A stretch of 29,587 bases of DNA from Rikenellaceae bacterium (GTDB taxonomy: Bacteria; Bacteroidota; Bacteroidia; Bacteroidales; UBA932): contig CAAFYX010000004.1 in NCBI GenBank assembly GCA_900767375.1, positions 1 through 29,587 on the forward strand, read 5' to 3'. Every line of letters starts with the position of its first letter. Positions within the stretch are counted from its first letter, which is position 1. Of the stretch, positions 21,442-29,471 are shown one piece after another. Made by a program: the position numbers and the translations under genes. The notes below the pieces were generated by a model. That model was not told where the DNA came from. It did not search any database and saw only the letters and a list, made by a program, of their open reading frames with translations.

Positions 21442-22599
21442 ATGGAACAGACCTTCGTCTATAAGAAATCCGTCACCGGTAAGAACTTCATCGGCAGAAA
21501 GAACGATGTCACCATACTCAGCAACCTCATGCTGGCCGCAGAGAACGTCACGATGTACGAGCCGCCTAAAAGCGGCATCACGTCCGCCATCCAGCAGGCC
21601 ACCTTCAACATGAGGATCCAGGGCAGAAGCTTCTTCACAGCAGAGATGGACCTCACCAACGTCCGCAGCATCAGTGGATTCCTCAAGAAATTCGGAGACG
21701 CCGCCATCAGGATGGCCGCCACCACCCCGGACGAGTACGCCGACCTCGTGGGAAGGCTCCTCATGCACACCCATTTTGTGTTCGACCGCAACGCATACGC
21801 AGAAAACGACGAGATCATCTCCCTCAACTGGGACATCGATGACAACGACATCAGCCGGATGCTCTCCCTTCCGTACCGTCTGGCTGCGGAATACAAGACA
21901 CAGGTATTCGTCATAATCAACGAGTTCCAGAACGTTTTCCTGACCGAGGACGGCGACAGGATATGCAAGGCCTTCGAAAAGGTCATCAGGGAGGAACGCG
22001 CGGCCATGACCGTGCCATGCTCCTTCGTATTCTGCGGCTCCCAGGTGAACGCCATGAAGCAGATCTTCGAGCACGTCCGCTTCTTCTACCGCCAGGTGGA
22101 ACACGTGCCACTCTCCAGGATTGAGGACAAGGACCTCATAGACTACATAGTAAAGGGTCTCCTTGCCAATGGAAAAGTGATCGACCGCGACCTTCTGCTC
22201 GGCGTAAGCCGCCTGTTCGAGGGTCATCCATATTACGTGAACCACTTCATCGCCATCTGCGACTCCCTTTCAAAGGGATATATCATGGAGCCCATCCTGA
22301 TCGATGCCCTCTCCATGCTCATAGCCATCCATGAGCCGAAGTTCAAGGCCATGATGTTCGACCTGACCACCTTCCAGGTCAGCCTCCTCAAGGCCATCAT
22401 CGACGGATACAACAAGTTCAGCTCCACCGAGGTCATCGAAAAATACTCCCTCAACTCCTCCGCGAACGTCCGTCGGCTCAAGGACGCCCTCTGCAAGAAG
22501 GAGATCATCACTTTCGATGAGAAGGATGAGCCGCACATCCTCGACCCTCTTTTCGCTTACTGGGTCAAGAAATACTATTTCGAAATAAAGGAAGCGTAA
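21442..22599 (+). CDS. AAA/STAND-like ATPase homologue with degenerate nucleotide site
   Basis: A 385-residue protein with the layout of the ATPase_2 (archaeal-type ATPase) group: KNFIGRKNDVTIL at the N-terminus, a P-loop region, a Walker B-like strand and a sensor-like SFVFCGSQ. A lid region (VEHVPLSRIEDKDLIDYI) and a C-terminal winged-helix-like segment (about 305-380) follow. The Walker A lysine is missing: the loop reads EPPKSGITS (40-48), where GxxxxGK[ST] is expected. Walker B reads VIINEF (Asn160-Glu161), where DE is expected. It probably does not hydrolyse ATP normally. The start at 21442 (MEQTFVYKK) is preferred over an upstream TTG at 21361, which lies inside the rplU promoter. It is followed after 4 bases by the sirtuin gene. 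The function is unknown. Confidence 0.75.
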   Translation: MEQTFVYKKSVTGKNFIGRKNDVTILSNLMLAAENVTMYEPPKSGITSAIQQATFNMRIQGRSFFTAEMDLTNVRSISGFLKKFGDAAIRMAATTPDEYADLVGRLLMHTHFVFDRNAYAENDEIISLNWDIDDNDISRMLSLPYRLAAEYKTQVFVIINEFQNVFLTEDGDRICKAFEKVIREERAAMTVPCSFVFCGSQVNAMKQIFEHVRFFYRQVEHVPLSRIEDKDLIDYIVKGLLANGKVIDRDLLLGVSRLFEGHPYYVNHFIAICDSLSKGYIMEPILIDALSMLIAIHEPKFKAMMFDLTTFQVSLLKAIIDGYNKFSSTEVIEKYSLNSSANVRRLKDALCKKEIITFDEKDEPHILDPLFAYWVKKYYFEIKEA

Positions 22600-22603
22600 G
22601 CTT

Positions 22604-23311
22604 ATGAAAAAGAAGATAGCAGTCATCACCGGCGCCGGAGTCAGCGCTGAGAGCGGTCTCGGCACCTACCGCGACAACGGCGGGCTCTGGGACAATTACG
22701 ACCCTATGGAAGTCGCCTCAATAGAAGGCTGGTACAGGAACCGCAAGCTCGTCCTCGACTTCTACAACATGCAGCGGGCAAAGCTCAAGGACACCGCCCC
22801 GAACGACGCACACAAAGCCATTGCATCACTCGAAGCCGGCTACAACGTGACCGTCATCACCCAGAACGTTGACAACCTCCACGAAAAGGCCGGCAGCACC
22901 CTGGTGATCCACCTTCACGGCGAGGCCACGAAGGTCCGCCCGGAGCATGGAGTCTATGAAGACAGCTACAGCGAACGCGAGGTCATCGACATAGGGTACG
23001 ACGAGGTCAACCTCGGGGACAAGGCTCCGAACGGCAGCCAGCTGCGCCCGCACATCGTCTTCTTCGGAGAAGCCGTCCCAAAGATCGAAAGGGCCATCGA
23101 CATCGTTGCCGACGCCGACATTGTCCTGATCGTCGGAACCTCCATGCAGGTATATCCTGCCGCAGGCCTTTACAGGTACGCGGGTCCGAAGACTCCGATA
23201 TATGTGATAGACCCTGCTGAAATGCCTCTGACGGACAGCAGGATAACCCATATCAAGGAAGTTGCGACAAAAGGTATGGAGAAATTCAAGAAAATTTTGG
23301 AAGAAGGATAA
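22604..23311 (+). CDS. NAD-dependent protein deacylase, sirtuin family
   Basis: A 235-residue sirtuin, CobB-like, which would remove acyl groups from lysines using NAD. The NAD-binding GAGVSAESGLGTYR motif (10-23), TQNVDNLHEKAG (86-97), catalytic His105 in HLHGE, the RPHIVFFGEAVP loop and the late GTSMQVYPAAGL motif are intact. The protein contains no cysteine, so the four-Cys zinc site of classical sirtuins is absent, as I recall for other Bacteroidota CobB proteins. In the desuccinylase signature YxxR of CobB, Tyr54 is present but the Arg position is Gln57 (FYNMQR). It is coupled closely to the pseudo-ATPase gene. Its 3' end contains the -33 box of rpsU. Confidence 0.92.
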   Translation: MKKKIAVITGAGVSAESGLGTYRDNGGLWDNYDPMEVASIEGWYRNRKLVLDFYNMQRAKLKDTAPNDAHKAIASLEAGYNVTVITQNVDNLHEKAGSTLVIHLHGEATKVRPEHGVYEDSYSEREVIDIGYDEVNLGDKAPNGSQLRPHIVFFGEAVPKIERAIDIVADADIVLIVGTSMQVYPAAGLYRYAGPKTPIYVIDPAEMPLTDSRITHIKEVATKGMEKFKKILEEG

Positions 23312-23326
23312 TTTATGTTACCTTTG
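23296..23326 (+). promoter_or_regulatory. Promoter of rpsU
   Basis: TTTG (23296-23299), exactly 19 bases, TACCTTTG (23319-23326). The -33 box lies in the last codons of the sirtuin gene. The predicted start is near 23333, immediately before the strong Shine-Dalgarno. Confidence 0.82.
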
Positions 23327-23340
23327 CACCCGCTAAAGAA

Positions 23341-23352
23341 AAAGGAGGTGAT
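23341..23352 (+). promoter_or_regulatory. Full-length Shine-Dalgarno of rpsU
   Basis: AAAGGAGGTGAT is complementary over 12 bases to the 16S rRNA 3' end (AUCACCUCCUUU). GGAGG ends 10 bases before the GTG start. No other gene examined here has such a site. In Bacteroidota the anti-SD is normally sequestered on the ribosome with help from bS21, so this site suits feedback control by bS21. Confidence 0.9.
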
Positions 23353-23358
23353 TTTAAA

Positions 23359-23553
23359 GTGATTATAGTACCTATCAAAGAAGGCGAGAACATCGAGAGA
23401 GCTCTCAAGAAATTCAAGAGAAAGTTCGAAAAGACCGGCGCTGTCCGCGAACTCCGTTCACGCAAGAACTTCGAGAAGCCTTCAGAAATTAAGAGAAAGG
23501 CTATGCAGAAGGCTGTCTATGTACAGCACCTCCGTCTCATGGACGAGCAGTAA
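23359..23553 (+). CDS. rpsU: 30S ribosomal protein S21 (bS21)
   Basis: A 64-residue basic ribosomal protein: MIIVPIKEGENIERALKKFK, an FEKTGAVRELRSRKNFEKPSE stretch and a helical C-terminus. The start is GTG at 23359, an uncommon choice here, preceded by the fully complementary Shine-Dalgarno. bS21 with bS18 and bS6 is known to sequester the 16S anti-SD tail in Bacteroidota ribosomes. Ribosomes lacking bS21 could therefore read this SD, giving autoregulation. It has its own promoter and terminator, so it is monocistronic. Confidence 0.96.
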   Translation: MIIVPIKEGENIERALKKFKRKFEKTGAVRELRSRKNFEKPSEIKRKAMQKAVYVQHLRLMDEQ

Positions 23554-23573
23554 TTTGTGCCTTATTGATATTT

Positions 23574-23606
23574 AAGTCCGACCCTTTCAGGGCGGACTTT
23601 TTTTTG
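23574..23606 (+). terminator. Terminator of rpsU
   Basis: AAGTCCG-(A)-CCCT, loop TTC, AGGG-CGGACTT followed by a run of eight Ts counted from 23598: a strong intrinsic terminator 20 bases after the stop. Confidence 0.92.
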
Positions 23607-23614
23607 TATATTTG
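23607..23614 (+). promoter_or_regulatory. -7 element just before the AsmA-like gene
   Basis: TATATTTG directly follows the T-run of the rpsU terminator. A start 6-7 bases downstream would fall at about 23620, leaving a leader of only 2-3 bases before the ATG at 23623. The -33 position holds CTTT, a weak match. Confidence 0.45.
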
Positions 23615-23622
23615 CTCCCTGT

Positions 23623-26600
23623 ATGAAAAAGTTTCTGAAGTGGTCGGGACTGTCTCTGGCGGCACTGCTGGTGCTGCTGGTCATCGCCATAAGCGTCTGC
23701 CTTTCTCCGAAAGTGCTGACAGGCTTCGTGACGAGGAGCGCGTCGTATTATGTCGACAGTTCCCTTCAGATCGGAAAGGTCAGAGCCACGCTGCTCCGGC
23801 ACTTCCCTAACCTCAGTGTGGAGCTGGACGACGTTTCGGTCACATACCCCCACGACAGATTCGCAGCCTTCGACAGCCTCGGAGTCCACTCCCCTCTCCT
23901 GGAAGAAGGCTGGGGAGAGATCGAGGATACTCTTTTCTCCCTGAAGAGAATCCACGCGCAAGCCGACTACGTCGCGTTCCTCACCAGGAAGAAACTCAAT
24001 ATTAAAAAGGTGGAGCTGGAAGGCCTGAGGGCCTTTGCCCACAAATACGACAGCACTTCAGCCAGCTGGGACGTCATAGACCTTCCTGTCAAAACTGACA
24101 CCACATCCTCCCGGATGCCTCCTGTGACAGTCAGAAGAGTCCATCTGAGCGGCATCAGCGAGCTTGTATATACCGACCAGTCCGACACGCTTTTCGCCGG
24201 GCTCCGGTTCAGGGACTTCGACATCGACGCGGCGGGAAGCCTTGTCGACGGTCTGCTGGATGCCAGCGGAGACATTCTTCTGGACGCGGATGCGCATTTC
24301 CAGAACTCCTTCCTGGGACGCCTTGAGGCGCCCGTCAGGATAGAGTCGAAAGCCGGCGTAAGCATTGGCGAAGCCACGGGGATCGAGGTGGAGCCGCTTG
24401 TACTTAGCGTGGCGGAACTGCCGCTGAAAGTGGAGGGAAGGACAATCCTGGCCGGCGACAGCACTTTCGTCAAGGCCAGGGCGGAGGTCGACGACTGCCC
24501 TGTAGGACAGATAATCTCAGAATACGGCTCGCATTTCCTGGGGCTTCTGAGCGACCTGCGGACAGATGCGAGGATGACACTTACGGCGGACGCCGACGGA
24601 TGGTTCGGCTCTGCAAGCGGGCTGCTTCCGGATATGAACGCATCCCTGGAGATCCCGGACTCGCATATTTCATACGTAAATCTGGTGGAGGACGGCGAGT
24701 TCGACCTCACCCTCGATGCACGGACATCATCAGGAAAGCTCCTTGCAGACCTCAAGGACCTGTGCTTCGCTATCAAGGGAGTGGATCTCAACGCCAAGGG
24801 AACCGCAGATGACCTGCTGGGCGGAGACCCGCTGTTCGATGTAAGCGCCACGGCGTGCACCCAGTTCGCGGATCTGGTGAAATATCTGCCACCCGAGAGC
24901 GGGATCCAGGCCGAGGGCGACGTGGACGTGGAACTGGACGGATCGTTCAATCTCTCTGAACTGACACTCAAGAAAATCAATCAGACCCATCTGAAAGGCC
25001 ACATTTTCAGTGACGGCCTGCGTTTCTCCATACCTTCCGACACTCTCTACGCCTATGCCTCCCATCCTGACATCAGAATAAACACCACAGGCAGTTCAGC
25101 GGGAGCCGGAGCGACCGTGGACAGCATACGCTTCATCGCAGGAGCCGCGACCTATATTATGGGAAAGGCTCTCAAACTCAGCGCATTGAGCAAAGGACAC
25201 CGTCAGCCGGCCACCGCTGACGTGGCGTTTGAAAGTTTGAACCTCAGAGGCGCAGACTCCCTGGCGCTCGGCATAAGGAACAGCGCCAGCCATCTGGCAC
25301 TCGGCAGCACGGTCAAGGACGGAGTCTCATTGCCGACTATATCGCTTGCCAGCACAGAGAAGACAGCCTTCCTACAGAGCGGGCCGCACAAGGCCACCAT
25401 CGCCGGCACGGATATAGACGCAACCCTCCAGAAAAGGGCGGCAAGGAGCAGACAGCGCATACACGCTCCAGGGGACACATCATCGGCACGAAGAAGTTTC
25501 GGCGATACATCTGCCAGAAGCCGCCGCGTGATTCCGGACTATCTGAAGGAAGTGGATTTCAGGAAGAAGGACCTCAGTTTCACCATCGGCGAAGGTATCA
25601 CGGGGCTGTTCAGGAAATGGGTTCCCGAAGCGAAGCTGAAAATCGGCTATGGAACCGCCGCCACGCCAGCTCTGCCTCTGCAGAATACGATTTCCAATTT
25701 CAGCGGAGAGCTCACTGACGACAGACTGAACATCCGCAGCCTCAACGTAAATTCAGGCTCGTCCGACCTGGCCGTCAACGGCAGCCTCCTCGGGCTGAGA
25801 CCGGTGCTCACCGGACGCTCTCGGTCCAGATTCTATGCGGTCCTCGACCTGCGCTCAAAAATGCTGAACGCCAATGAAATACTGGCGGCGCTCAACGCCG
25901 GCGGCAGCGCTTCCGGGGAAGCGGTCATCATCGACACCCTTGAAAACGCGGAAGAGCAGCTCGACTACTCGCTGATAGTTGTCCCGGGCAACCTCAACGC
26001 CAACATCAGCATCGAGCTCGACAGCGTCCGGTATTCCAGCATAGGCCTGAGCAGCTTCCATTCCGACATCAAGATGCGCGAGCGCTGCCTCCAGATCGCC
26101 AATACCGCCGCTGCCTCCCCTCTCGGGAATCTCGCCCTCGACGCGTTCTACTCCACTGTGACCAAGTCCGACATAAATGCCGGCTTCAATGTCCGCCTGG
26201 ACGCCGTCACTGCCGACCACCTGATAGAAGTCGTGCCGGCCATCGACAGCCTCGTCCCTATGCTCAAGTCTTTCAAGGGCAATCTCGACTGCGAGCTGGC
26301 CGCCACCACCCAGCTGGACACAAATATGAACATCCTGATTCCGACCATCAACGGAATCGCCAAGATAAGCGGCTCCGGCCTTGAGCTCACCGATACGGGC
26401 GACCTGAGGAAGATTGCACGCCTGCTGATGTTCAAGGACTCGAAGGTGGGCCATATCGACGATATGTCAGTCAACGGACTTATCTCCAACAATACTCTGG
26501 AGATATTCCCGTTCATCCTTGGAATAGACCGCTACACTCTGGGTCTGAGCGGACAGCAGGGCTTCGATACGAATTTCAAGTACCATATCTCCGTAATCAA

Positions 26601-27018
26601 GTCCCCTCTCCCGTTCAAGTTCGGGATAAATCTGAAAGGCAACTTCGACAAGTGGACCTTCCGTCTGGGCAGGGCGAAATACAGATCCACCTCCATCCCT
26701 CTGTTCACTCCTCTGGTCGACACCATGCAGGTCAACCTCGCCACTTCCATCAAGAACATCTTCAAGAAAGGAGCGGAAGCAGCAATACGCGAATACGCCC
26801 AGGACCGTGACCAGATCAGCGCCAGGATCGAGACATCCGGCATCAAGATCAATGATGAAGAAGATGACGAGCTGACAGCGGAAGAGCTGGAGCAGATAGA
26901 CAACTACATGCTGGAGATGGAATGCGAGGCGGAAAGCGAAGCACTCGAAAAGGAGCTTAACGCCATGTTCGAGGAAGATCTGTCACAGATCCTTGCCGGT
27001 ATCAACAGCTCGCTCTAG
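23623..27018 (+). CDS. AsmA-like envelope protein
   Basis: A 1131-residue protein with a single N-terminal transmembrane anchor (about 7-29, WSGLSLAALLVLLVIAISV). A long periplasmic region follows with repeated beta-strand-rich AsmA-type segments: VGKVRATLLRHFPNLSVELDDVSV-like near the start and LNIRSLNVNSGSSDLAVNGSL near residue 715. The C-terminus has an acidic helix (EEDDELTAEELEQ). AsmA/TamB/YhdP relatives form elongated hydrophobic grooves and are implicated in phospholipid movement to the outer membrane; transfer of that role here is inference. The region of residues 595-635 is unusually Arg/Ser-rich, probably a linker. The gene ends 2 bases from the convergent GH31 stop with no terminator between. 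Confidence 0.82.
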   Translation: MKKFLKWSGLSLAALLVLLVIAISVCLSPKVLTGFVTRSASYYVDSSLQIGKVRATLLRHFPNLSVELDDVSVTYPHDRFAAFDSLGVHSPLLEEGWGEIEDTLFSLKRIHAQADYVAFLTRKKLNIKKVELEGLRAFAHKYDSTSASWDVIDLPVKTDTTSSRMPPVTVRRVHLSGISELVYTDQSDTLFAGLRFRDFDIDAAGSLVDGLLDASGDILLDADAHFQNSFLGRLEAPVRIESKAGVSIGEATGIEVEPLVLSVAELPLKVEGRTILAGDSTFVKARAEVDDCPVGQIISEYGSHFLGLLSDLRTDARMTLTADADGWFGSASGLLPDMNASLEIPDSHISYVNLVEDGEFDLTLDARTSSGKLLADLKDLCFAIKGVDLNAKGTADDLLGGDPLFDVSATACTQFADLVKYLPPESGIQAEGDVDVELDGSFNLSELTLKKINQTHLKGHIFSDGLRFSIPSDTLYAYASHPDIRINTTGSSAGAGATVDSIRFIAGAATYIMGKALKLSALSKGHRQPATADVAFESLNLRGADSLALGIRNSASHLALGSTVKDGVSLPTISLASTEKTAFLQSGPHKATIAGTDIDATLQKRAARSRQRIHAPGDTSSARRSFGDTSARSRRVIPDYLKEVDFRKKDLSFTIGEGITGLFRKWVPEAKLKIGYGTAATPALPLQNTISNFSGELTDDRLNIRSLNVNSGSSDLAVNGSLLGLRPVLTGRSRSRFYAVLDLRSKMLNANEILAALNAGGSASGEAVIIDTLENAEEQLDYSLIVVPGNLNANISIELDSVRYSSIGLSSFHSDIKMRERCLQIANTAAASPLGNLALDAFYSTVTKSDINAGFNVRLDAVTADHLIEVVPAIDSLVPMLKSFKGNLDCELAATTQLDTNMNILIPTINGIAKISGSGLELTDTGDLRKIARLLMFKDSKVGHIDDMSVNGLISNNTLEIFPFILGIDRYTLGLSGQQGFDTNFKYHISVIKSPLPFKFGINLKGNFDKWTFRLGRAKYRSTSIPLFTPLVDTMQVNLATSIKNIFKKGAEAAIREYAQDRDQISARIETSGIKINDEEDDELTAEELEQIDNYMLEMECEAESEALEKELNAMFEEDLSQILAGINSSL

Positions 27019-27020
27019 GC

Positions 27021-29252
27021 TCAGAATCTGACGTCATAGACTTTCGTCCAGTCCATTTCCGATGTGCTCTGAGCGAGAGGTATGTGAGGGATAACGGCGC
27101 CTTTTCTGACCAGAATCACGCACGGGATATTTCCAGGAGAGATTCTCTGCCATCCGGAAGCATAGGTCCTGCGGGTCTGGTAGTCCACCCATTTCCCTTC
27201 AGGAAGATATACGAACCTGTCCTTTGAATCGGTCATCATCGGGGCGACGAGGATATCCGTTCCGAAAAGATACTCATCATCTATCTGCCATACCGCCGGG
27301 TCGTCAGGGTACTCCACGAGCAGGGCGCGGACCATCGGTAGACCTGTGGCCACGCATTTCGTGGCTTCATTGACAATATATGGCATCAGCTTGTACTTCA
27401 TCTCTGCGGAGGCCCTGAAGGCATCCGTGAAGCTCTCATTGTACAGCCAAGGCTCGGTCGGAGGAGCGCCGTGGGCTCTGGTATGCGAGCTGAGGAAGCC
27501 GAAAGGCAGCCACCTGCGGTAGAGGTTCTCCGGTGTGCTCTGCACGAAACCTCCCATATCGTGGCTCCAGAAGGAGAATCCGCTCAGGCCGAAGGAAAGG
27601 CCGCAGCGGAGTGTGCCTGCCATCCCGATATCGGTGTTTGACGCGTCTCCTCCCCAATGCAGAGGATACCTCTGCGAGCCGGCCCAGGCGCTGCGCGCCC
27701 ACATTATCCGCTCGCCCTTGACTTCCTTGGTGATGTCGGAGACGGCCTTGTTGTATCTGAGAGGATAGAGGTTATGCTCGTAGAGTCCGCTGCGGCCGGA
27801 GGCATAGAAACCTTCAAGCGGAGCGCCTTCACCGAAATCCACCTTGATGGCGCCCACGCCCATCTTCAGTAGTCCGGCCAGTTTGTCCTGATACCAGGCT
27901 ACCGTCTCAGGATTCGAGAAATCCAGCACGGCATCCTCGAAAGGCATTCCTCCCTTGGCGTTCTTGACATACAGTCCCTTCTCTATCAGCTCCTTGTAAT
28001 ATTTGTTATGAGGAGTGAAATATGGAAGCTGCCACAGCGATATGTGAAATCCCCGGTCCAGGAGGCTGTCAATCATCCCCTGCGCATCAGGGAAACGGTC
28101 GGGGGCGAACTCATAATCGCACTCCCAGTCGGTTGCGAACCAGCCGGTATCGAGATGGATGACATCGGACGGGATCCTGTACTTCCGGAGATTCTCCGCC
28201 ACATCCATCGTTTCGTCCTGGGACAGATAGGTGATGCGGCTCATCCAGGTGCCGAAACTCCACAGCGGTGGCAGTTCCGGATGCCCTGTCAGGTCGGTAT
28301 ATGACTGGAGGATCTCCTTCGGCGAACCGAAGAAAATGAAAAGGTCCATCGTCTCATCCTCCATGAAAAGCTTCATCGCAGGGGCATGCGACTGCCCGAA
28401 GTCAGCAGTTACAGGGGCTGATGTATGCATGAAGATGCCGTATCCACGGTTGCTGAAGAAGAAAGGCACCGGCTTGTACATATCCGGAGTCTCGGGGCTC
28501 TGCGGATCGGTGACGAAAAGGTTCAGCTTCTGCCCGACCTTGTTCAATGCCGTCGAAGACTCTCCGCAGCCGACGATTCTCTCGTATGGATGAAGCGCGA
28601 AGACAGGGGCGATGCTGCGGCGGTTGTCGGAAGCTCTCCTGACGAACTGGAACGGCTGGGTGCGGACCTGGGTGGAGTCGCTGTCCACGAGGGTGCGGGT
28701 ATCGGTAATTTCCTTCCCATCAGCATCATACAGGACAATCCTGAAAGGGTTTTCAGCAAAGGCTATCGCTCCGCAGGCATTCTCCCAGCGATGCTCCCCA
28801 CCCACCTTGCGGTAGGCCCAGCTGTCATCCTCCGAAGGCTGGCCTTCGGCAAGCATCACGGACTCCGGTTCATCGATGATGACCGGAGAGGTGTAAATGC
28901 GCAGGCGCACTGTGTTCGGGCTGACGAAGTCAAGCCTGAACGGGAGCGCAGGATCATTGTCATACTCCGGAGCCGGGAAATCCAGCATCTGGAGCGGTGA
29001 CATCGCCGTCACGGTGGTGTTGAACGCCTGACGGGCGTCAAGGGTGTATCTTTTCCAGCCGATATGCCCGGTAGCGGTCACCGGATCCACGTCTGCGAGG
29101 TTGTCTGCGAAAAAATAAGTGTTCGAATAGTCACCGAAATCCTTCCCGACATCATAGGTCTGGCTCTGGAGATAAGGGGGCTGTGCCTGAAGGCTGAAGG
29201 CCGCCATTGAAAGCGCAACGGCAGAAAGGATGGTCAATAAAGTGTTCTTCAT
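27021..29252 (-). CDS. Secreted GH31 glycosidase, alpha-xylosidase/YicI-like
   Basis: A 743-residue glycoside hydrolase. It has a signal peptide (MKNTLLTILSAVALSMAAFSLQA), an N-terminal beta-sandwich, a (beta/alpha)8 barrel and C-terminal beta domains. The nucleophile is Asp472 in IKVDFGEGAP and the acid/base is probably Asp536 in HWGGDASN. The surrounding blocks LWSFGTWMSR, GWFATDWECDYEF and GLSGFSFWSHDMGG are closest to YicI-type alpha-xylosidases among GH31 enzymes known to me. Alpha-glucosidase activity is an alternative. The start at 29252 is chosen over 29285 because it begins a clean signal peptide. No SusC/SusD or other glycan genes are adjacent. Confidence 0.9.
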   Translation of the reverse strand: MKNTLLTILSAVALSMAAFSLQAQPPYLQSQTYDVGKDFGDYSNTYFFADNLADVDPVTATGHIGWKRYTLDARQAFNTTVTAMSPLQMLDFPAPEYDNDPALPFRLDFVSPNTVRLRIYTSPVIIDEPESVMLAEGQPSEDDSWAYRKVGGEHRWENACGAIAFAENPFRIVLYDADGKEITDTRTLVDSDSTQVRTQPFQFVRRASDNRRSIAPVFALHPYERIVGCGESSTALNKVGQKLNLFVTDPQSPETPDMYKPVPFFFSNRGYGIFMHTSAPVTADFGQSHAPAMKLFMEDETMDLFIFFGSPKEILQSYTDLTGHPELPPLWSFGTWMSRITYLSQDETMDVAENLRKYRIPSDVIHLDTGWFATDWECDYEFAPDRFPDAQGMIDSLLDRGFHISLWQLPYFTPHNKYYKELIEKGLYVKNAKGGMPFEDAVLDFSNPETVAWYQDKLAGLLKMGVGAIKVDFGEGAPLEGFYASGRSGLYEHNLYPLRYNKAVSDITKEVKGERIMWARSAWAGSQRYPLHWGGDASNTDIGMAGTLRCGLSFGLSGFSFWSHDMGGFVQSTPENLYRRWLPFGFLSSHTRAHGAPPTEPWLYNESFTDAFRASAEMKYKLMPYIVNEATKCVATGLPMVRALLVEYPDDPAVWQIDDEYLFGTDILVAPMMTDSKDRFVYLPEGKWVDYQTRRTYASGWQRISPGNIPCVILVRKGAVIPHIPLAQSTSEMDWTKVYDVRF

Positions 29253-29273
29253 ATCAATGGTTATAGTGATACA

Positions 29274-29281
29274 CAAATATA
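29274..29281 (-). promoter_or_regulatory. -7 element of the GH31 gene promoter
   Basis: Minus-strand TATATTTG, 21 bases before the start codon; no clear -33 TTTG at 19-20 bases. It lies near a 12-bp inverted repeat (29306-29348). Confidence 0.4.
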
Positions 29282-29305
29282 ACATTTTTTATCGAACAGC
29301 CCGCA

Positions 29306-29348
29306 TTGAATCCTGCAGTCCGGCTCACGGGGCCTTTGCAGGATTCAA
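29306..29348. repeat. 12-bp perfect inverted repeat between GH31 and tRNA-Leu
   Basis: TTGAATCCTGCA (29306-29317) and TGCAGGATTCAA (29337-29348) are exact inverted copies separated by 19 bases. No T-run follows on either strand in the terminator sense. The right arm overlaps the -33 box of the tRNA promoter, so it could be an operator or an mRNA structure. Confidence 0.75.
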
Positions 29349-29365
29349 AAAAGATTGTACCTTTG
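29335..29365 (+). promoter_or_regulatory. Promoter of tRNA-Leu
   Basis: TTTG (29335-29338), 19 bases, TACCTTTG (29358-29365): a full consensus match. The predicted start is about 7 bases before the mature tRNA 5' end. Confidence 0.82.
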
Positions 29366-29378
29366 TTGAGGTTTCATT

Positions 29379-29458
29379 GCGGGTATGTTGAAATTGGTAG
29401 ACAAGCAAGACTTAGGATCTTGTGCCTGCGCGTGTGGGTTCGAGTCCCACTACCCGCA
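29379..29458 (+). tRNA. tRNA-Leu (anticodon UAG)
   Basis: The acceptor stem GCGGGTA/TACCCGC has discriminator A29458. The anticodon stem is CAAGA/TCTTG with loop CTTAGGA, anticodon TAG at 29413-29415, and the T arm is GTGGG-TTCGAGT-CCCAC. An extended variable region GCCTGCGCG-type fits a class II leucine tRNA. CCA is not encoded. It reads CTA and probably other CTN codons. Confidence 0.95.
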
Positions 29459-29471
29459 CTCTTCAGAGAGT
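29458..29471 (+). terminator. Weak hairpin directly after tRNA-Leu
   Basis: ACTCT-TCAG-AGAGT forms a 5-bp stem starting at the discriminator base, followed by CAATTTATTAATATTTAG. It could be a weak terminator or 3' processing signal. The remaining 116 bases to the window end are AT-rich at first and contain no gene I can support. Confidence 0.35.

Noticed and set aside
21259..22245. A 328-codon minus-strand frame opposite the pseudo-ATPase
   Set aside because: It would cover the rplU promoter and the N-terminus of a gene with recognisable fold; the product lacks known motifs.
21442..23311. Sirtuin-ATPase antiphage defence system
   Set aside because: The sirtuin has a CobB-type deacylase sequence with no extra effector domain, the ATPase is not HerA or a typical STAND protein, and the neighbours are ribosomal genes. 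No mobile element is nearby.
29306..29348. Intrinsic terminator of the GH31 or upstream transcript
   Set aside because: The inverted repeat is strong, but the 3' side on plus is A-rich and on minus mixed, so no T-run follows in either direction.
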